64,000 nt of DNA from an uncultured Saprospiraceae bacterium (GTDB lineage: Bacteria > Bacteroidota > Bacteroidia > Chitinophagales > Saprospiraceae). The stretch covers positions 62,001 to 126,000 of the forward strand of contig CALFWO010000028.1 of NCBI GenBank assembly GCA_937928045.1, written 5' to 3'. The position numbers and the translations under genes are program-made. The notes under the pieces were generated by a model that was not told the origin of the DNA, did no database searches, and saw only the letters and a program-made list of their open reading frames with translations. Positions 17,736-26,916 of this stretch are shown one piece after another (position 1 is the stretch's first letter; every line of letters starts with the position of its first letter).

Positions 17736-19172
17736 TTAATTTTTTCTGAGTTCTTCAATCTTTGATCTTCTAGCATCCATCATTTCATCGAGATGTTCCG
17801 CTAGTTTTGGGTTCAACTCTACCATTTCTAGCACCTCATTTTGGAATATTGAAATCACCTTTAAATCCTCTTTGGCTCTTACGGAAAAAGAACTAAATCT
17901 TTCAGTAAATACTGTAATCTCTCCAAAGAAATCACCTTGTTCCAATTTTCCTATCACAATTATTTCATTATTTTTATTTGTAATTTCTAAAAGTGCTTTC
18001 CCTTCTAAAATCACATACAATAAACCTGTTGGGTCTCCTTGCTCAATTACTTTTTCCCCTTTCCCAAAATATTGTATTTCTGAACCATCGATTAATTCGT
18101 TGACATTGCTTTTTTCAATAGGCAACATCTGAGGCAGTTTTTGTAATGAACTTTCCAGTTGATTAATTTTATGTTCTTCCCTATCGGTCATTTGGTGAGC
18201 ATGGTGAACTTTCATTTGGGACATAGGAATGATCAGACCGTGACGACGAGAGGTATACCAAACGCGCGTCATAAATTCGTCCATTACATCTTCATGCTCT
18301 TTATAATCACCAATAGCGAACTCCACTTCATAGACAACCTTTGATTCTTTGTAATCATTTGTTTTAACCTCTGGTTCTGGTTCATGAAGAATACCTGGAG
18401 TGGAATAGCAAGTTTTTAACAACGCTTCCTTGACTTTATTGGGAGGGTTCTGATGAGAAAATCCTATTTCGGTTTTCATAATGTGAATGTTCGTTGGCTG
18501 GCTAAAGTTTTTAATTGTACCCTGCCCAATGACCAAGTGTGGAATTACAATTAATTCTTTTTCACGGGTTTCCATTCGAATTGCTCTCCAATTCATTTCA
18601 ATCACACGACCTCTTTGGCCTTCAACTTCAATATAATCTCCTTCTGAAAATGGTTTTTCATAAACCAAGGCGATACCTGAAAATAAATTCCCCAAGGTAT
18701 CCTGCAGAGCTAAACCAATTACAAAAGAACCAAGACCCAAAGCAGTCACTAAACCTCCAAGGTCAGCACCCCAAACCATTGATAACACAATTGCTGCTCC
18801 AAACAAAACCATCACTACTCGAAAAATATCTAAGAATAATTGAGGAACTTTTGTTTTGTTTCTTTTAGAACCTTGCGAAAAAAAGATAACATTAACTAGA
18901 GCCAGCAATGTGTTTATTACTAAAATCCAGATAAATGTTTCCAATAACTTCATTAAGGTCGATCCACGGGGGTATTCCAAAACCTGAGTAAAAACAATGC
19001 TCACTGCAATCAACGGCAGGATGATATTCTTGAAAGTATTTAGTGGAGCGGAGAACTGTTTATTTTTTTTTCTCGTCAAATAAGTCACCTCATTGATGAC
19101 AACAACGAAAAGCGGAATACAAATCATCAAAAGTACTCCGTAAATGAACCAGTTGTTTTCAAAGAAATCCAT
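17736..19172 (-). CDS. MscS-type mechanosensitive channel with C-terminal cyclic-nucleotide-binding-like domain
   Basis: A 478-residue membrane channel. About four or five transmembrane helices occupy residues 8-165. The pore-lining helix and MscS beta domain follow (GLGSFVIGLALQDTLGNLFS, then KPFSEGDYIEVEGQRGRVIEM and TIKNFSQP). The C-terminal region from about 368 is a CNB/CAP-effector domain (GEKVIEQGDPTGLLYVILEG, then QGDFFGEITVFTERFSSFSV). The phosphate-binding-cassette Glu is present in FGEI (417-419), but the cassette Arg is not in the canonical place; R425 is two residues off, so ligand binding is not certain. Gated by membrane tension and possibly by nucleotide. It is second in an operon with an adenylate cyclase, 15 bp downstream of it. 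Confidence 0.93.
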   Translation of the reverse strand: MDFFENNWFIYGVLLMICIPLFVVVINEVTYLTRKKNKQFSAPLNTFKNIILPLIAVSIVFTQVLEYPRGSTLMKLLETFIWILVINTLLALVNVIFFSQGSKRNKTKVPQLFLDIFRVVMVLFGAAIVLSMVWGADLGGLVTALGLGSFVIGLALQDTLGNLFSGIALVYEKPFSEGDYIEVEGQRGRVIEMNWRAIRMETREKELIVIPHLVIGQGTIKNFSQPTNIHIMKTEIGFSHQNPPNKVKEALLKTCYSTPGILHEPEPEVKTNDYKESKVVYEVEFAIGDYKEHEDVMDEFMTRVWYTSRRHGLIIPMSQMKVHHAHQMTDREEHKINQLESSLQKLPQMLPIEKSNVNELIDGSEIQYFGKGEKVIEQGDPTGLLYVILEGKALLEITNKNNEIIVIGKLEQGDFFGEITVFTERFSSFSVRAKEDLKVISIFQNEVLEMVELNPKLAEHLDEMMDARRSKIEELRKN

Positions 19173-19187
19173 ATTCAGAATACTTAA

Positions 19188-21314
19188 TTAGAGGTTATTT
19201 TTTAATCTTATCTCTGCATATTTCCATACCCCAAAATCTAATTTAGAAGTATCTTTCAATAAATATTTTTCAAATTCAAATTGTTCCCGTAATTTTTGAT
19301 ACACTTCATCAGAAACAAAAATTTGATCGTCTTCTTCAATATCTTTCAAGGCAAAGACATCATTTACAGTTTGCCCCCATAGATCATAATTAAATTTTTC
19401 ATTGCCCACGATACCGGCAATTACCTGGCCGCTATGCAAGCCCATGTGTAAAGCTAGTTGGATGTTATAATTGATATTAAATTGTTTGGTTAGTTGCCGA
19501 ACTTCCAAAGCAAATTCAAATATCTTTTTTGCATGATCAAGTCTTGGATGAAACATTCCACACGCCGCAAAGTAGGTATCTCCAACTGTACGAATTTTCT
19601 CAATTTGATGTTTCTCAGCAGCATTATCAAATGCTTCTACCAAATGGTTCAACAAATTAACTGACTCTGCAGGTCCGATTTTAGTTGTCAGTTTTGAAAA
19701 ACCTGCAATGTCAATTGCAATCAAAGAAACATTAGGATAAATATCTGCTATGTTTTTTTCTCCTTTCTGTAAACGCATAGCAATTGACTTAGGAATAAAA
19801 TTTAGCAGTAATTTTTCATTTTCAAGACTTTGGGAGGCAATGAGTTCTTGTTGTTTTTCAATACTGTGAGTCATTTCATTAAATGAAGATGCCAATTCAC
19901 CAAACTCATCTTTGGATTGAATATCAATTTCTTGACTATAGTCTCCTGCGCTCAGTCTGCGGACCCCTTCTGATAATTTATCAATTGGCCTTACAAATCT
20001 ACCGGCCAGATACATAGCCAAAAAAGTTACTAAAAGAATGATAATGCAAAGTGCAATGAAAACTTTTTTCTTAAATTTATCGATTGAAATATTCGCTTCT
20101 GATTGATCTATTTCTGATAAAATCACCCAATTCAAATCTCGAATTTGCAATGGGGCATAAGAACTTAAAACGGAAATGAAACGGTAATCTTCTATTACCT
20201 TCGTTTCGTTTTTTCCCGCGAGCGCCTCCGTCACCCCTTTTGACTTTACTCTTTGGTGCAAAATTGTTGTCCCTATACGGTACATTTTCTCCACCTCTTC
20301 TTTTTCGATGCCTAGATCAATTAGTGCTTGAGTATATCCGATTGTATCTTGCAAGTAAAATCTCGAAATAGATCTCATTAAAAAATCTTCGCCTATAAGG
20401 TAAGTCTCACCTGATTTGCCCAACCCATCGGTTTCCCAATTATTATCACCAGTCATTATCTTGTTAATCTCTCCCACAGGTAATTGCAATACTAATGCAC
20501 CAACAGTTGTAGCACCATCTATTATTGGAATGCCGACAAATGCCGCAGGTGCACCATAAGAAGGACGATAATTTTTGAAATCAATAAAACTCGCTTTTTT
20601 AATATCGCTATTGGATCTAAGCCGGCGGGCGAGCTCAGCTAAATTACTTTCTTTGTAAGGTCCTGAATAAAGATTTGTCGCAAAGTCAGTCTCTTTATAT
20701 GCTGTGTAAACAATATCGCCATGTTCTAAATCAATCAAAAAAAGATCGTAAAAACCAAACTTAAGAATAACATCTGTCAGATATTGATGATATTTTTGAT
20801 GTGCTTTATTATAATCACTACCATCATTAGCATCAATTAAAAGATGTTTCTCACCAGCAGGATTTGGGTTTTCAACGATGTATTCATATTGTAAATAACA
20901 AGCTTCCACAGATTTAGGATAATACAATTCTGGATTGTTCTTGATCTCCATATTTTGAGAAACATGATCCACAAACTCATCATAGTGAGTGTTTAGTCGT
21001 TCACTACATGCTGTATTTAACTGTGTATTACCAATTTTTTGAAAGCCTTGTTTAAAGTCAGATAACGCTTGAGCGATCATTTCATTTTCACCAAGCACTT
21101 CTGTTATATTTCCGATTTCTCGAAAGTAACTTTCAATTTGGTATTTCTTAGACGCCTTAACACTAGTAAGTTGATTAAAAATACTTTCATTAATGGCATT
21201 TTTTCCATTGACATACCCAATGTAAATCAGAATCATTGCAGAGATCGCACTTACTAAAATTAACATTAACATTAACCGAGAACGAATGCTTAAAAAATTG
21301 GAAGAAAGACTCAT
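19188..21314 (-). CDS. Cache-HAMP class III adenylate/guanylate cyclase
   Basis: A 708-residue membrane receptor cyclase. A first transmembrane helix (about 13-35) is followed by a large extracytoplasmic sensor (about 36-405, Cache-like, with LGKSGETYLIGEDFLMRS typical of dCache domains). Then come a second helix (about 410-430), HAMP (about 431-485) and a C-terminal class III cyclase (about 525-708). The metal Asp residues are D535 and D579. K573 and D644 are the pair that selects adenine, so ATP is the predicted substrate. N651 of the transition-state pair is present, but the partner Arg is replaced by A655. The mode of activity is therefore uncertain. It is followed after 15 bp by an MscS channel with a CNB-like domain, which suggests a sensor-cyclase-channel circuit. 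Confidence 0.93.
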   Translation of the reverse strand: MSLSSNFLSIRSRLMLMLILVSAISAMILIYIGYVNGKNAINESIFNQLTSVKASKKYQIESYFREIGNITEVLGENEMIAQALSDFKQGFQKIGNTQLNTACSERLNTHYDEFVDHVSQNMEIKNNPELYYPKSVEACYLQYEYIVENPNPAGEKHLLIDANDGSDYNKAHQKYHQYLTDVILKFGFYDLFLIDLEHGDIVYTAYKETDFATNLYSGPYKESNLAELARRLRSNSDIKKASFIDFKNYRPSYGAPAAFVGIPIIDGATTVGALVLQLPVGEINKIMTGDNNWETDGLGKSGETYLIGEDFLMRSISRFYLQDTIGYTQALIDLGIEKEEVEKMYRIGTTILHQRVKSKGVTEALAGKNETKVIEDYRFISVLSSYAPLQIRDLNWVILSEIDQSEANISIDKFKKKVFIALCIIILLVTFLAMYLAGRFVRPIDKLSEGVRRLSAGDYSQEIDIQSKDEFGELASSFNEMTHSIEKQQELIASQSLENEKLLLNFIPKSIAMRLQKGEKNIADIYPNVSLIAIDIAGFSKLTTKIGPAESVNLLNHLVEAFDNAAEKHQIEKIRTVGDTYFAACGMFHPRLDHAKKIFEFALEVRQLTKQFNINYNIQLALHMGLHSGQVIAGIVGNEKFNYDLWGQTVNDVFALKDIEEDDQIFVSDEVYQKLREQFEFEKYLLKDTSKLDFGVWKYAEIRLKNNL

Positions 21315-21650
21315 GCTGTTGTCAATTGTTGGTTTTTATATTGTCAGATCAAGTCAAAATATGATAACTCAAAATCGTAAAAATAAATGAAAACATACAA
21401 TTTTTGACTATGTCAGTTTTTAATGCTGCCAACTGTCCATTATTGCTTAAAATGCCGCATGACAAATTTCTGAATCAATAAAGCTTTCAATTGAAAAAAT
21501 TTCGATTAAGGGTCCATTACCAAAATAAGTATTGATCCAGTCATTTTTTTTCAGAAGGGAAAACAAACTTTATTAGGCACACGTTGGCATTACTCTTTCT
21601 ATTATATTAAAATCCGTACATTAGTTATTTATAACTAAAAGGATAACGAA
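21315..21650. other. Divergent intergenic region upstream of the cyclase and DUF1761 genes
   Basis: About 335 bp, very AT-rich. It should hold the promoter of the leftward cyclase-channel operon and that of the rightward DUF1761 gene. The only clear structure is a perfect dyad at 21621-21638 (separate entry). I did not recognise a gene or RNA in it. Confidence 0.45.
21621..21638. promoter_or_regulatory. Perfect dyad upstream of the second DUF1761 gene
   Basis: TTAGTTA-TTTA-TAACTAA is a perfect 7-4-7 inverted repeat ending 12 bp before the ATG at 21651. It is followed by AAAGGA, an SD-like site that is uncommon in this window. It could be an operator or a translational hairpin. Confidence 0.45.
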
Positions 21651-22094
21651 ATGAAAAACACAAACTGGCTAGCCATTTTGGCCGCGGCAATTGCCGGATT
21701 CTTTATTGGATTTCTATGGTATGGTGTACTTTTTCAACCACAATGGATGGAAGGAAACGGAATAACTACTTCTGGTGAAGGTGACGCAATTAAGATGTTC
21801 AAATATGGAAAGGAAGTAGCCGTCTCAAATCTACCAATGATCGTAAATACGTTTGGAATGTTGGCATTAGCGCTTATAACCAACTGGATATTAAATGTGT
21901 CCAATCACACGACACTTGCAAAAGGTTTGACCATGGGAGTAGTCCTTGGACTCGTAGTTACAGTGAATATTGTTCTTACCAATCTTTTTGCGAACACCTC
22001 TATGACGCTTACATTGGTGGACAGCAGTTATATCATTGTGGTACTTGGTGCGATGGGATTAATCTTAGGGGCATGGCGCAAAAAAACAGCTTAG
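21651..22094 (+). CDS. DUF1761 family membrane protein (second copy)
   Basis: A 147-residue membrane protein with about four transmembrane helices (about 7-27, 60-80, 88-110, 122-142). The first helix ends in FLWYGVLFQPQWMEG, which fits the DUF1761 signature (W-Y-G-x-L-F-x-x-x-W) better than the copy in the ECF42 operon. The two copies are clearly diverged. Function is unknown. It has its own terminator-like hairpin just downstream, a dyad just upstream of the start and a reasonable ribosome binding site (AAAGGA 7 bp before ATG), so it looks independently regulated. Confidence 0.85.
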   Translation: MKNTNWLAILAAAIAGFFIGFLWYGVLFQPQWMEGNGITTSGEGDAIKMFKYGKEVAVSNLPMIVNTFGMLALALITNWILNVSNHTTLAKGLTMGVVLGLVVTVNIVLTNLFANTSMTLTLVDSSYIIVVLGAMGLILGAWRKKTA

Positions 22095-22107
22095 TTTTGC
22101 TTAAAAA

Positions 22108-22143
22108 AAAGGAGTGTTCATGTAGTATTGACCACTCCTTTAT
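22108..22143 (+). terminator. Probable terminator after DUF1761
   Basis: AAAGGAGTG pairs with CACTCCTTT around a 16-base loop, 14 bp past the stop. The T tract is weak (TTTATTT), so termination may be partial and the DUF2157 gene could receive read-through. Confidence 0.6.
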
Positions 22144-22152
22144 TTATTAAAT

Positions 22153-23442
22153 ATGAGTTTACACAAAGATCTCCAAGAATTAATCGATGCCGGTATAGTC
22201 TCTTCTGATACGGCAGAAAAAATTCATATTTATTACCAATCTAAGTCTCAATCTTCTTCCAATAGATTATTTTTAGTATTTGCTATTCTAGGAGCTCTTT
22301 TAATTGGACTTGGAATCATTTTAATTGTAGCGCACAACTGGGATGGACTTTCCAGAAATAGCAAAACTGCGCTTTCTTTTACACCAATGATAATTGGCCA
22401 AATTGCCTGTGGTTATGCGGTTTGGAAAAAGATGGACAACCAGGCATGGCGTGAAGGAAGCGCTACTTTTTTATTTTTTGCAGTAGGCGCAAGTATCTCA
22501 TTGATCAGTCAAGTTTATAACATTCCTGGTAACATCAATGCATTTGTTATTTCTTGGATGTTACTCTGTTTGCCCTTGGTTTATATCCTAAAATCCTCTG
22601 TTGTTTCACTGCTCTACATTGTTGGAATTACAAACTATGTCGTTAGCTCAGGTTTTTCAAAATTTTCAGATTGGCCGGACTATTATTATTGGCCTTTGTT
22701 ACTACTAATTCTTCCTCACTATTATTTTTTATTTAAGGAAAAAACTGTAGGTAACTTTCTTAATATTCACCATTTGTTCATTCCTGTCTCATTGATGTTT
22801 GCCCTACCCTCACTAGCTCAAGGCGAAGAAACTTTCTTACTTTCAGCCTACATGAGCCTATTTGGCTGTTTATATTTAATTGGGCATTCAAAATACTATA
22901 AGCCTCAAATAAATTATTTTAATGTATTTACGGCCATTGGCTCTGTAGGTACAGTTTGCCTTTTATTGGGATGCAGTTTTTATGACGTTTGGCAAGAAGT
23001 ATCAAGAATTGACAATCACCTTTCTGATCAGTTACTGACAATGACATTTCTTACAACCGCTTTATTGACTCTAGCTGCATTTTTTCTTTTTTACAAGAAC
23101 TTAAAAGACAAAGGTATAAAGGAAATAAAACCAATAGCTCCAATATTTATAATATTTCTTCTGATTTTATTACTTGGCTTCTCAACATCCTTTTCTGTTG
23201 TATTGATAAATTTATTGATATTTGCTATTGGAGTAATGACCATTCGTGAAGGCGCTCTTAAAGATCATTTGGGAATATTAAACTACGGGTTACTAATCAT
23301 AACAAGTCTAATCGCTTTTCGATTTTTTGACGGAGAACTTTCTTTTGTCTGGAGAGGAATAATGTTTTTAATTGTCGGTATTGGTTTTTTCCTAACGAAT
23401 AACTGGATTCTTAAAAAAAGGAAAGTCACTTCAAACGAATAG
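22153..23442 (+). CDS. DUF2157 domain multi-spanning membrane protein
   Basis: A 429-residue integral membrane protein. The N-terminal 40 residues are soluble (LHKDLQELIDAGIVSSDTAEKIHIYY), the typical DUF2157 opening. They are followed by about 12 hydrophobic helices. The sequence LIGLGIILIVAHNWDGLSRNSK near 50-70 is the conserved DUF2157 core (the G-x-I-L-x-x-A-x-N-W-x-x-x pattern). Function unknown. It is followed after 2 bp by a GDYXXLXY protein; the pair is commonly found together in Bacteroidota and Proteobacteria, so they probably form one membrane complex. Confidence 0.88.
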   Translation: MSLHKDLQELIDAGIVSSDTAEKIHIYYQSKSQSSSNRLFLVFAILGALLIGLGIILIVAHNWDGLSRNSKTALSFTPMIIGQIACGYAVWKKMDNQAWREGSATFLFFAVGASISLISQVYNIPGNINAFVISWMLLCLPLVYILKSSVVSLLYIVGITNYVVSSGFSKFSDWPDYYYWPLLLLILPHYYFLFKEKTVGNFLNIHHLFIPVSLMFALPSLAQGEETFLLSAYMSLFGCLYLIGHSKYYKPQINYFNVFTAIGSVGTVCLLLGCSFYDVWQEVSRIDNHLSDQLLTMTFLTTALLTLAAFFLFYKNLKDKGIKEIKPIAPIFIIFLLILLLGFSTSFSVVLINLLIFAIGVMTIREGALKDHLGILNYGLLIITSLIAFRFFDGELSFVWRGIMFLIVGIGFFLTNNWILKKRKVTSNE

Positions 23443-23444
23443 TC

Positions 23445-24026
23445 ATGAATTCAAAATATTTTCTTTTTGGTGGTTTCATTCTAATGGTTTTTGCTCAATT
23501 ATATGTTCCAAGCAAAATGATATTGGACAAAGAAAAAACCATTTCTGAAGGAACACTTTTTCGATTCAAGACAGCTCCCATCGATCCTTCTGATCCTTTT
23601 CGAGGAAAATATGTGAGATTAAACTTTGATTTACAAGAAATCGAAAAGGACTCCATTGAAGAATGGGACTATAAAGAAAAAGGCTATGCCACTTTTGAGC
23701 AAGATGATCAAGGATTAGCAGTGGTTAAACAAATTTCCAAAATTGCTCCTACCGATACAAAAAATTATATACTCGCTGAAATTTACAAAAGAAAAAAATC
23801 AGGAGTACAACAACTGCAGGTCAGCTTGCCTTTTGATCGATTGTACATGGAAGAGTCTAAAGCGCTCCCTGCCGAAAAGGCTTTCTTTGAATCTCGACGT
23901 GATAGTAGCAAACTTACCTATGCTTTGGTATACATTTATGAAGGTGACTATGTATTGACAGATGTGATGATTGATGGCTGGTCGCTCAAGACATTAGCAG
24001 AATCGAGGATTGCAGCTGAGGAATAA
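23445..24026 (+). CDS. GDYXXLXY domain protein
   Basis: A 193-residue protein with an N-terminal membrane anchor or signal (FLFGGFILMVFAQLYVPSKM) and a beta-rich extracytoplasmic domain. The family motif appears as FRGKYVRLNFD near residues 49-59, where GDYxxLxY is represented by GKYVRLNF. The sequence DPSDPFRG immediately before it is also typical. It follows the DUF2157 gene by 2 bp and is surely co-transcribed. The pair's job is unknown; members may act together in envelope homeostasis. Confidence 0.87.
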   Translation: MNSKYFLFGGFILMVFAQLYVPSKMILDKEKTISEGTLFRFKTAPIDPSDPFRGKYVRLNFDLQEIEKDSIEEWDYKEKGYATFEQDDQGLAVVKQISKIAPTDTKNYILAEIYKRKKSGVQQLQVSLPFDRLYMEESKALPAEKAFFESRRDSSKLTYALVYIYEGDYVLTDVMIDGWSLKTLAESRIAAEE

Positions 24027-24101
24027 TATCATAACCTAATTATTTTTCTAACAAGCTTATCCAATAAATATTCGCATATTTGAAGTCAAGAATAACGATT
24101 C

Positions 24102-25244
24102 ATGACAGCTGTTACTCAGTTCCATAATTTAGCGCATATTTTCATTTCTCTCATTGGAGCTATTCTCCTTTTGGCTATCTATTATAACATTCGAAAGCGT
24201 TTTAGAAAAATTTTGGAAGAAGAGCAAAACCAAAAAAGAGTTGACAAAGGTCTATTGTTTTTAAGCCTGTCTTTGTTCGTATGGGTTGTTGCTGGGTTGT
24301 GGTCTATTCTTGGCCATCAGTTTTCATTTATAGAAGGATTTGGCTATCAAATTGGTAAATATCTTTTTTCTATTTTGAATAACATGTTTATTCTCATGGC
24401 ACTATTTTATTTTCATGAAGCTCCTGGCTTTATTTATAAAAATGAGAAGAATGTTAGACTTATCGTATGGATCATAATAATAGTTTCCATACTAACATTG
24501 ATCCTCTCCTACTTCTATGGTGAAAATCAAATCGCTGCAATTAGAGTTAATGCCATTCCCGATCTCATCTTATCAGGATTTTTATCTTACCTCTTATTGG
24601 TATCCTGTTTTAACACTTTCAATCATAGAGGACTAAAACTCGTGGCTTACATTTCAGTAGCGGTCATTTTAGTCATGTTTTTGTCCCAACTCCCAGAGGT
24701 GTTCACCTCCTTGCAAGACGAATTTTCAAACGGATTGATTCGGCTCATTTCTAAGACTTCGCTCATATCCCTTTTCTTATTGCTGGCAACCTCATGGGTC
24801 ATTGAGCTGGCCAATACTCCTGTGGCGAATGAAATGGAGTTAAAATTTTTAGATTGGTCATTAATCCAACTGAGCATTCCGTCCAAGCAAATCAACAACG
24901 CCACAATTGAATTCGGTTCAAAAACTACGCAATATAAAAACTTGTTAAAATTTGCCATTCGAAGAAAATACGGAACGGCAGATGATCAAGCCATTTTAGT
25001 GAGCTCAGGGGGAGAAATTAAAAACCAAACATATTTATCTAGGATAGTCGAAAACATGAATGACATTCTTCCCGCAGATCATGAATTTCCTATTGATCGA
25101 AAAGACTTGTTTACATTTTTAGGTGAAGGAAAATATAGATTAAGAATGCTTCCAGAGCATATTCAAATTGATAAGGCCCTACTTCATGAGTTCACAAAAA
25201 GTGCTGACAATCAGCTCTATGAAAAACTTTGTAACTCATTGTAA
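24102..25244 (+). CDS. 7-TM membrane protein with C-terminal cytoplasmic domain, unknown function
   Basis: A 380-residue protein. Hydrophobicity suggests seven transmembrane helices at about 11-28, 48-66, 84-103, 117-137, 149-168, 176-193 and 210-232. About 145 cytoplasmic residues follow (LKFLDWSLIQLSIPSKQINN onward) that match no output domain I know (no histidine kinase, GGDEF, cyclase or DNA-binding motif is visible). The layout recalls 7TM sensor proteins. It stands 75 bp after the GDYXXLXY gene and before a POT transporter; co-transcription is possible but not shown. Name and role unassigned. Confidence 0.7.
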   Translation: MTAVTQFHNLAHIFISLIGAILLLAIYYNIRKRFRKILEEEQNQKRVDKGLLFLSLSLFVWVVAGLWSILGHQFSFIEGFGYQIGKYLFSILNNMFILMALFYFHEAPGFIYKNEKNVRLIVWIIIIVSILTLILSYFYGENQIAAIRVNAIPDLILSGFLSYLLLVSCFNTFNHRGLKLVAYISVAVILVMFLSQLPEVFTSLQDEFSNGLIRLISKTSLISLFLLLATSWVIELANTPVANEMELKFLDWSLIQLSIPSKQINNATIEFGSKTTQYKNLLKFAIRRKYGTADDQAILVSSGGEIKNQTYLSRIVENMNDILPADHEFPIDRKDLFTFLGEGKYRLRMLPEHIQIDKALLHEFTKSADNQLYEKLCNSL

Positions 25245-25358
25245 CCTGCTCACAACTTAGCACATCAGACTATTTTTTGATACAATCTGAGACAAGAATT
25301 TTAGAATTCAATAAAGGTTTGCTTATTGAGACCAATACGATAATCACAATCAATTGTA

Positions 25359-26906
25359 ATGTCTCAACCAACAACATCTGGCAATTTTTTAGGTCATCCT
25401 AAAGGACTATTCTATCTTTTTTTTGCGGAACTTTGGGAGCGTTTTTCCTTTTATGGCATGCGCGCCTTACTGGTGCTGTATATGACGAAAAAACTATTTT
25501 TCTCAGATGAAATGTCATTTGGAGTGTATGCCGCTTATATGTCCTTGGTCTACTTTACGCCAATCATAGGAGGCATCTTGGCCGATCAATATTTGGGCTA
25601 TAGAAAGTCAATTATGCTTGGTGGAATCCTAATGGCCTTAGGACATTTTTTCCTATCCATAGAACAACCAATATTTTTCTACTTGTCATTATCCCTTCTA
25701 ATCGTGGGCAATGGTTTCTTCAAACCGAATATCTCAACCTTCGTGGGAACCTTATACGATAAGCACGATACCAGAAGGGATGCTGGCTTTACGATATTTT
25801 ACATGGGCATAAACATAGGAGGTGCAGTTGCTCCTTTACTTTGCGCTTGGGTTGCTGAAGCTTATGGCTGGCATTATGGGTTTGTATTGGCGGGTATCGG
25901 TATGCTGGTCGGCTTGTATTTCTTTTATGATGGACAGCGAAAAAATGTATTTGGTAATAATGGCTATGTTCCAGATCAATTGAATTACAATCAGAGAATT
26001 CTTGGGATGCACAAAGGTCAGTTGATTACAGTCCTAGCGCTACTCTCCGTTCCTGTTTTCGCCTTAATTGTCCGATACAATCAATATGAACATTATCTGG
26101 TTGGAATTGCGGCAATATTAATCATTGGTGCCTTGGGTTACATTTATTCAACCGTAGGCAAAATTGAAAAAGGTAGATTACTAGTCGTTGCTTACATAAC
26201 AATATTGATGACTTTGTTTTGGGCGATTTTCGAACAAGCAGGAAGTTCACTTACTTTATTCGCAGATCGAAATGTAAACCTTGTTGGAATCAATGCTGCT
26301 CAAACCAATAGTATTAATTCAACATTCATCATTTTTCTAGCTATACCGTTTGCTTCATTATGGACTTACCTTGCAAAGATTAATCGGAATCCAAATTCGG
26401 CAATAAAAAGTGGAATGGGCCTTATTTTACTAGGATTGGGATTTGTGATTTTTGGGGCATCCGCTAATTCTATGGATCAGTTGGCACAAACTCCCATGTG
26501 GTATTTGGTCGTTGGCTATTTCGTTCTTACCGTCGGCGAATTATTTATATCCCCTATTGGGCTGTCAAAAATGACTGAGCTTTCTCCTCCGAAATATTTA
26601 GCTTTCATCATGGGCGTATTTTTCACCTCCTCTTTTTATGGACATTTCTTTGCTGGAAAAATTGCACAATTAACTACTGTCAAAGAAGGAGAAAGTAATT
26701 TTTTTTCTGAAGGAATATTTGGCCAACTTACTGAAATGATCACGGGGCTAGAATCAGGAATGTCTAACGCTCCGGAGCCTGCTTTTCAGCAGTTATATAA
26801 TTACGTCTCTGTTTATGCTGGATTCGGAATTATTACAATTTTAATTGGCATATTAGCAATAATAATTTCTCCAATTATTTTGAAAATGATGGGTGGTATT
26901 AAGTAA
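25359..26906 (+). CDS. POT/PTR-family proton-coupled peptide transporter
   Basis: A 515-residue MFS transporter of the proton-dependent oligopeptide type, importing di- and tripeptides across the inner membrane. The hallmark ExxERFxYY motif is ELWERFSFYG at about 24-33. The family signature GGILADQYLGYRKSIMLGG is at about 71-89, and GNGFFKPNISTFVG near 120 is the second PTR motif. About 12-14 transmembrane helices are predicted, within the usual length. With secreted proteases, prolyl oligopeptidase and the M42 peptidase in the same window, it fits a peptide-using lifestyle. Apparent single gene; it converges on a lipoprotein gene (10-bp gap). Confidence 0.95.
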   Translation: MSQPTTSGNFLGHPKGLFYLFFAELWERFSFYGMRALLVLYMTKKLFFSDEMSFGVYAAYMSLVYFTPIIGGILADQYLGYRKSIMLGGILMALGHFFLSIEQPIFFYLSLSLLIVGNGFFKPNISTFVGTLYDKHDTRRDAGFTIFYMGINIGGAVAPLLCAWVAEAYGWHYGFVLAGIGMLVGLYFFYDGQRKNVFGNNGYVPDQLNYNQRILGMHKGQLITVLALLSVPVFALIVRYNQYEHYLVGIAAILIIGALGYIYSTVGKIEKGRLLVVAYITILMTLFWAIFEQAGSSLTLFADRNVNLVGINAAQTNSINSTFIIFLAIPFASLWTYLAKINRNPNSAIKSGMGLILLGLGFVIFGASANSMDQLAQTPMWYLVVGYFVLTVGELFISPIGLSKMTELSPPKYLAFIMGVFFTSSFYGHFFAGKIAQLTTVKEGESNFFSEGIFGQLTEMITGLESGMSNAPEPAFQQLYNYVSVYAGFGIITILIGILAIIISPIILKMMGGIK

Positions 26907-26916
26907 TAGCTAGCTA

